From Bacteroidia bacterium (lineage in GTDB: Bacteria > Bacteroidota > Bacteroidia > J057), in assembly GCA_030731845.1 (NCBI GenBank), contig JANQTF010000221.1, positions 1 to 43,962 on the forward strand: a stretch of 43,962 nt of DNA, read 5' to 3'. The notes beneath the pieces were generated by a model, which was given only the letters and a program-made list of their open reading frames with translations, ran no database searches and was not told the DNA's origin. Made by a program: the position numbers and the translations under genes. Below are positions 43,820 to 43,962 of this stretch, piece after piece (position 1 is the stretch's first letter; each line of letters opens with the position of its first letter).

Positions 43820-43962
43820 ATGAAAGTCTCTTTTCAAACAATTTTCTTCCTCTTCCTGCCCCTGTTTGCCACAGTGGCATCACATCCCCTCCTTGCTCAA
43901 ACCCCCTCTACGGGCCTCGGAACCTACTACGCAGACAAATATCATGGCCGACCAACAGCAAG
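43820..43962 (+). CDS. rlpA: RlpA-like protein, N-terminal part (cut by window edge)
   Basis: ATG at 43820 opens a frame that stays open to the window end. A signal peptide (SFQTIFFLFLPLFATVASHP, then LLAQ) is followed by TGLGTYYADKYHGRPTAS, the beginning of the RlpA double-psi beta-barrel (usual GxASYYADKFHGRKTASG). RlpA proteins are septal peptidoglycan-acting lytic transglycosylases or related binding proteins. No lipobox Cys is seen. The catalytic part lies outside the window. Confidence 0.8.
   Translation, partial: MKVSFQTIFFLFLPLFATVASHPLLAQTPSTGLGTYYADKYHGRPTA

Overview
The window is a chromosomal piece from a member of the Bacteroidota. The evidence is a TAnnTTTG-type promoter element in several gaps, a type IX secretion (T9SS)-like C-terminal domain on a large secreted protein, DUF1573 and OmpP1/FadL proteins, and the nusB-DUF1573-yajC-YbbR-coaE gene order. 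A Saprospiria-like or Cytophagia-like host is my guess; nothing here fixes the genus.

The left 25 kb (1-25166) is one large gene cluster on the minus strand for an extracellular contractile injection system (eCIS, of the Afp/PVC/AlgoCIS type). In transcription order it holds: a LuxR-type regulator (25166-24507); a DUF4255 tail terminator; an unrecognised 252-residue protein (cap-adaptor candidate); two sheath proteins, the second with a long helical insert; two inner-tube proteins; a DUF5908 small protein; a LysM baseplate protein; a VgrG-like spike; a PAAR tip; a gp25-like wedge protein; a 2022-residue Afp11-like baseplate protein; a 1313-residue Afp12-like baseplate protein; an 849-residue uncharacterised protein; a tape-measure-family protein; and the start of a DUF4157 protein, a likely cargo or effector, cut by the left edge. 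Many genes overlap or are closely spaced, so most are probably co-transcribed. No capsid, portal or terminase genes and no T6SS membrane-complex genes are seen. The AAA+ ATPase usual in eCIS loci is not in the window and may lie beyond the left edge.

The most unusual feature is inside the Afp11-like baseplate protein: about 15 tandem, degenerate modules of about 50 residues, each with a Y..G..V...Y.a...W pattern resembling CBM5/12 chitin-binding modules. Sample lines of this block are visibly lower in GC than both ends of the same gene. It may form a baseplate cage or a built-in glycan-binding surface.

The right 19 kb is ordinary chromosome. It carries a TMEM220-like membrane protein, a divergent PlsY, a solitary NuoD, NusB, DUF1573, YajC, YbbR, CoaE, an SGNH-fold lipoprotein paired with an OmpP1/FadL porin, a GT2 glycosyltransferase, a DUF3352 protein, an AT-rich orphan membrane protein, a small secreted protein, an M23-like lipoprotein, a large T9SS-type LVIVD-repeat protein, RNase HI, and the start of an RlpA-like protein. 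Two of these look like pseudoenzymes: the SGNH protein lacks its serine and histidine, and the M23-like protein lacks its zinc ligands. No rRNA, tRNA, CRISPR array, transposase or integrase was recognised.
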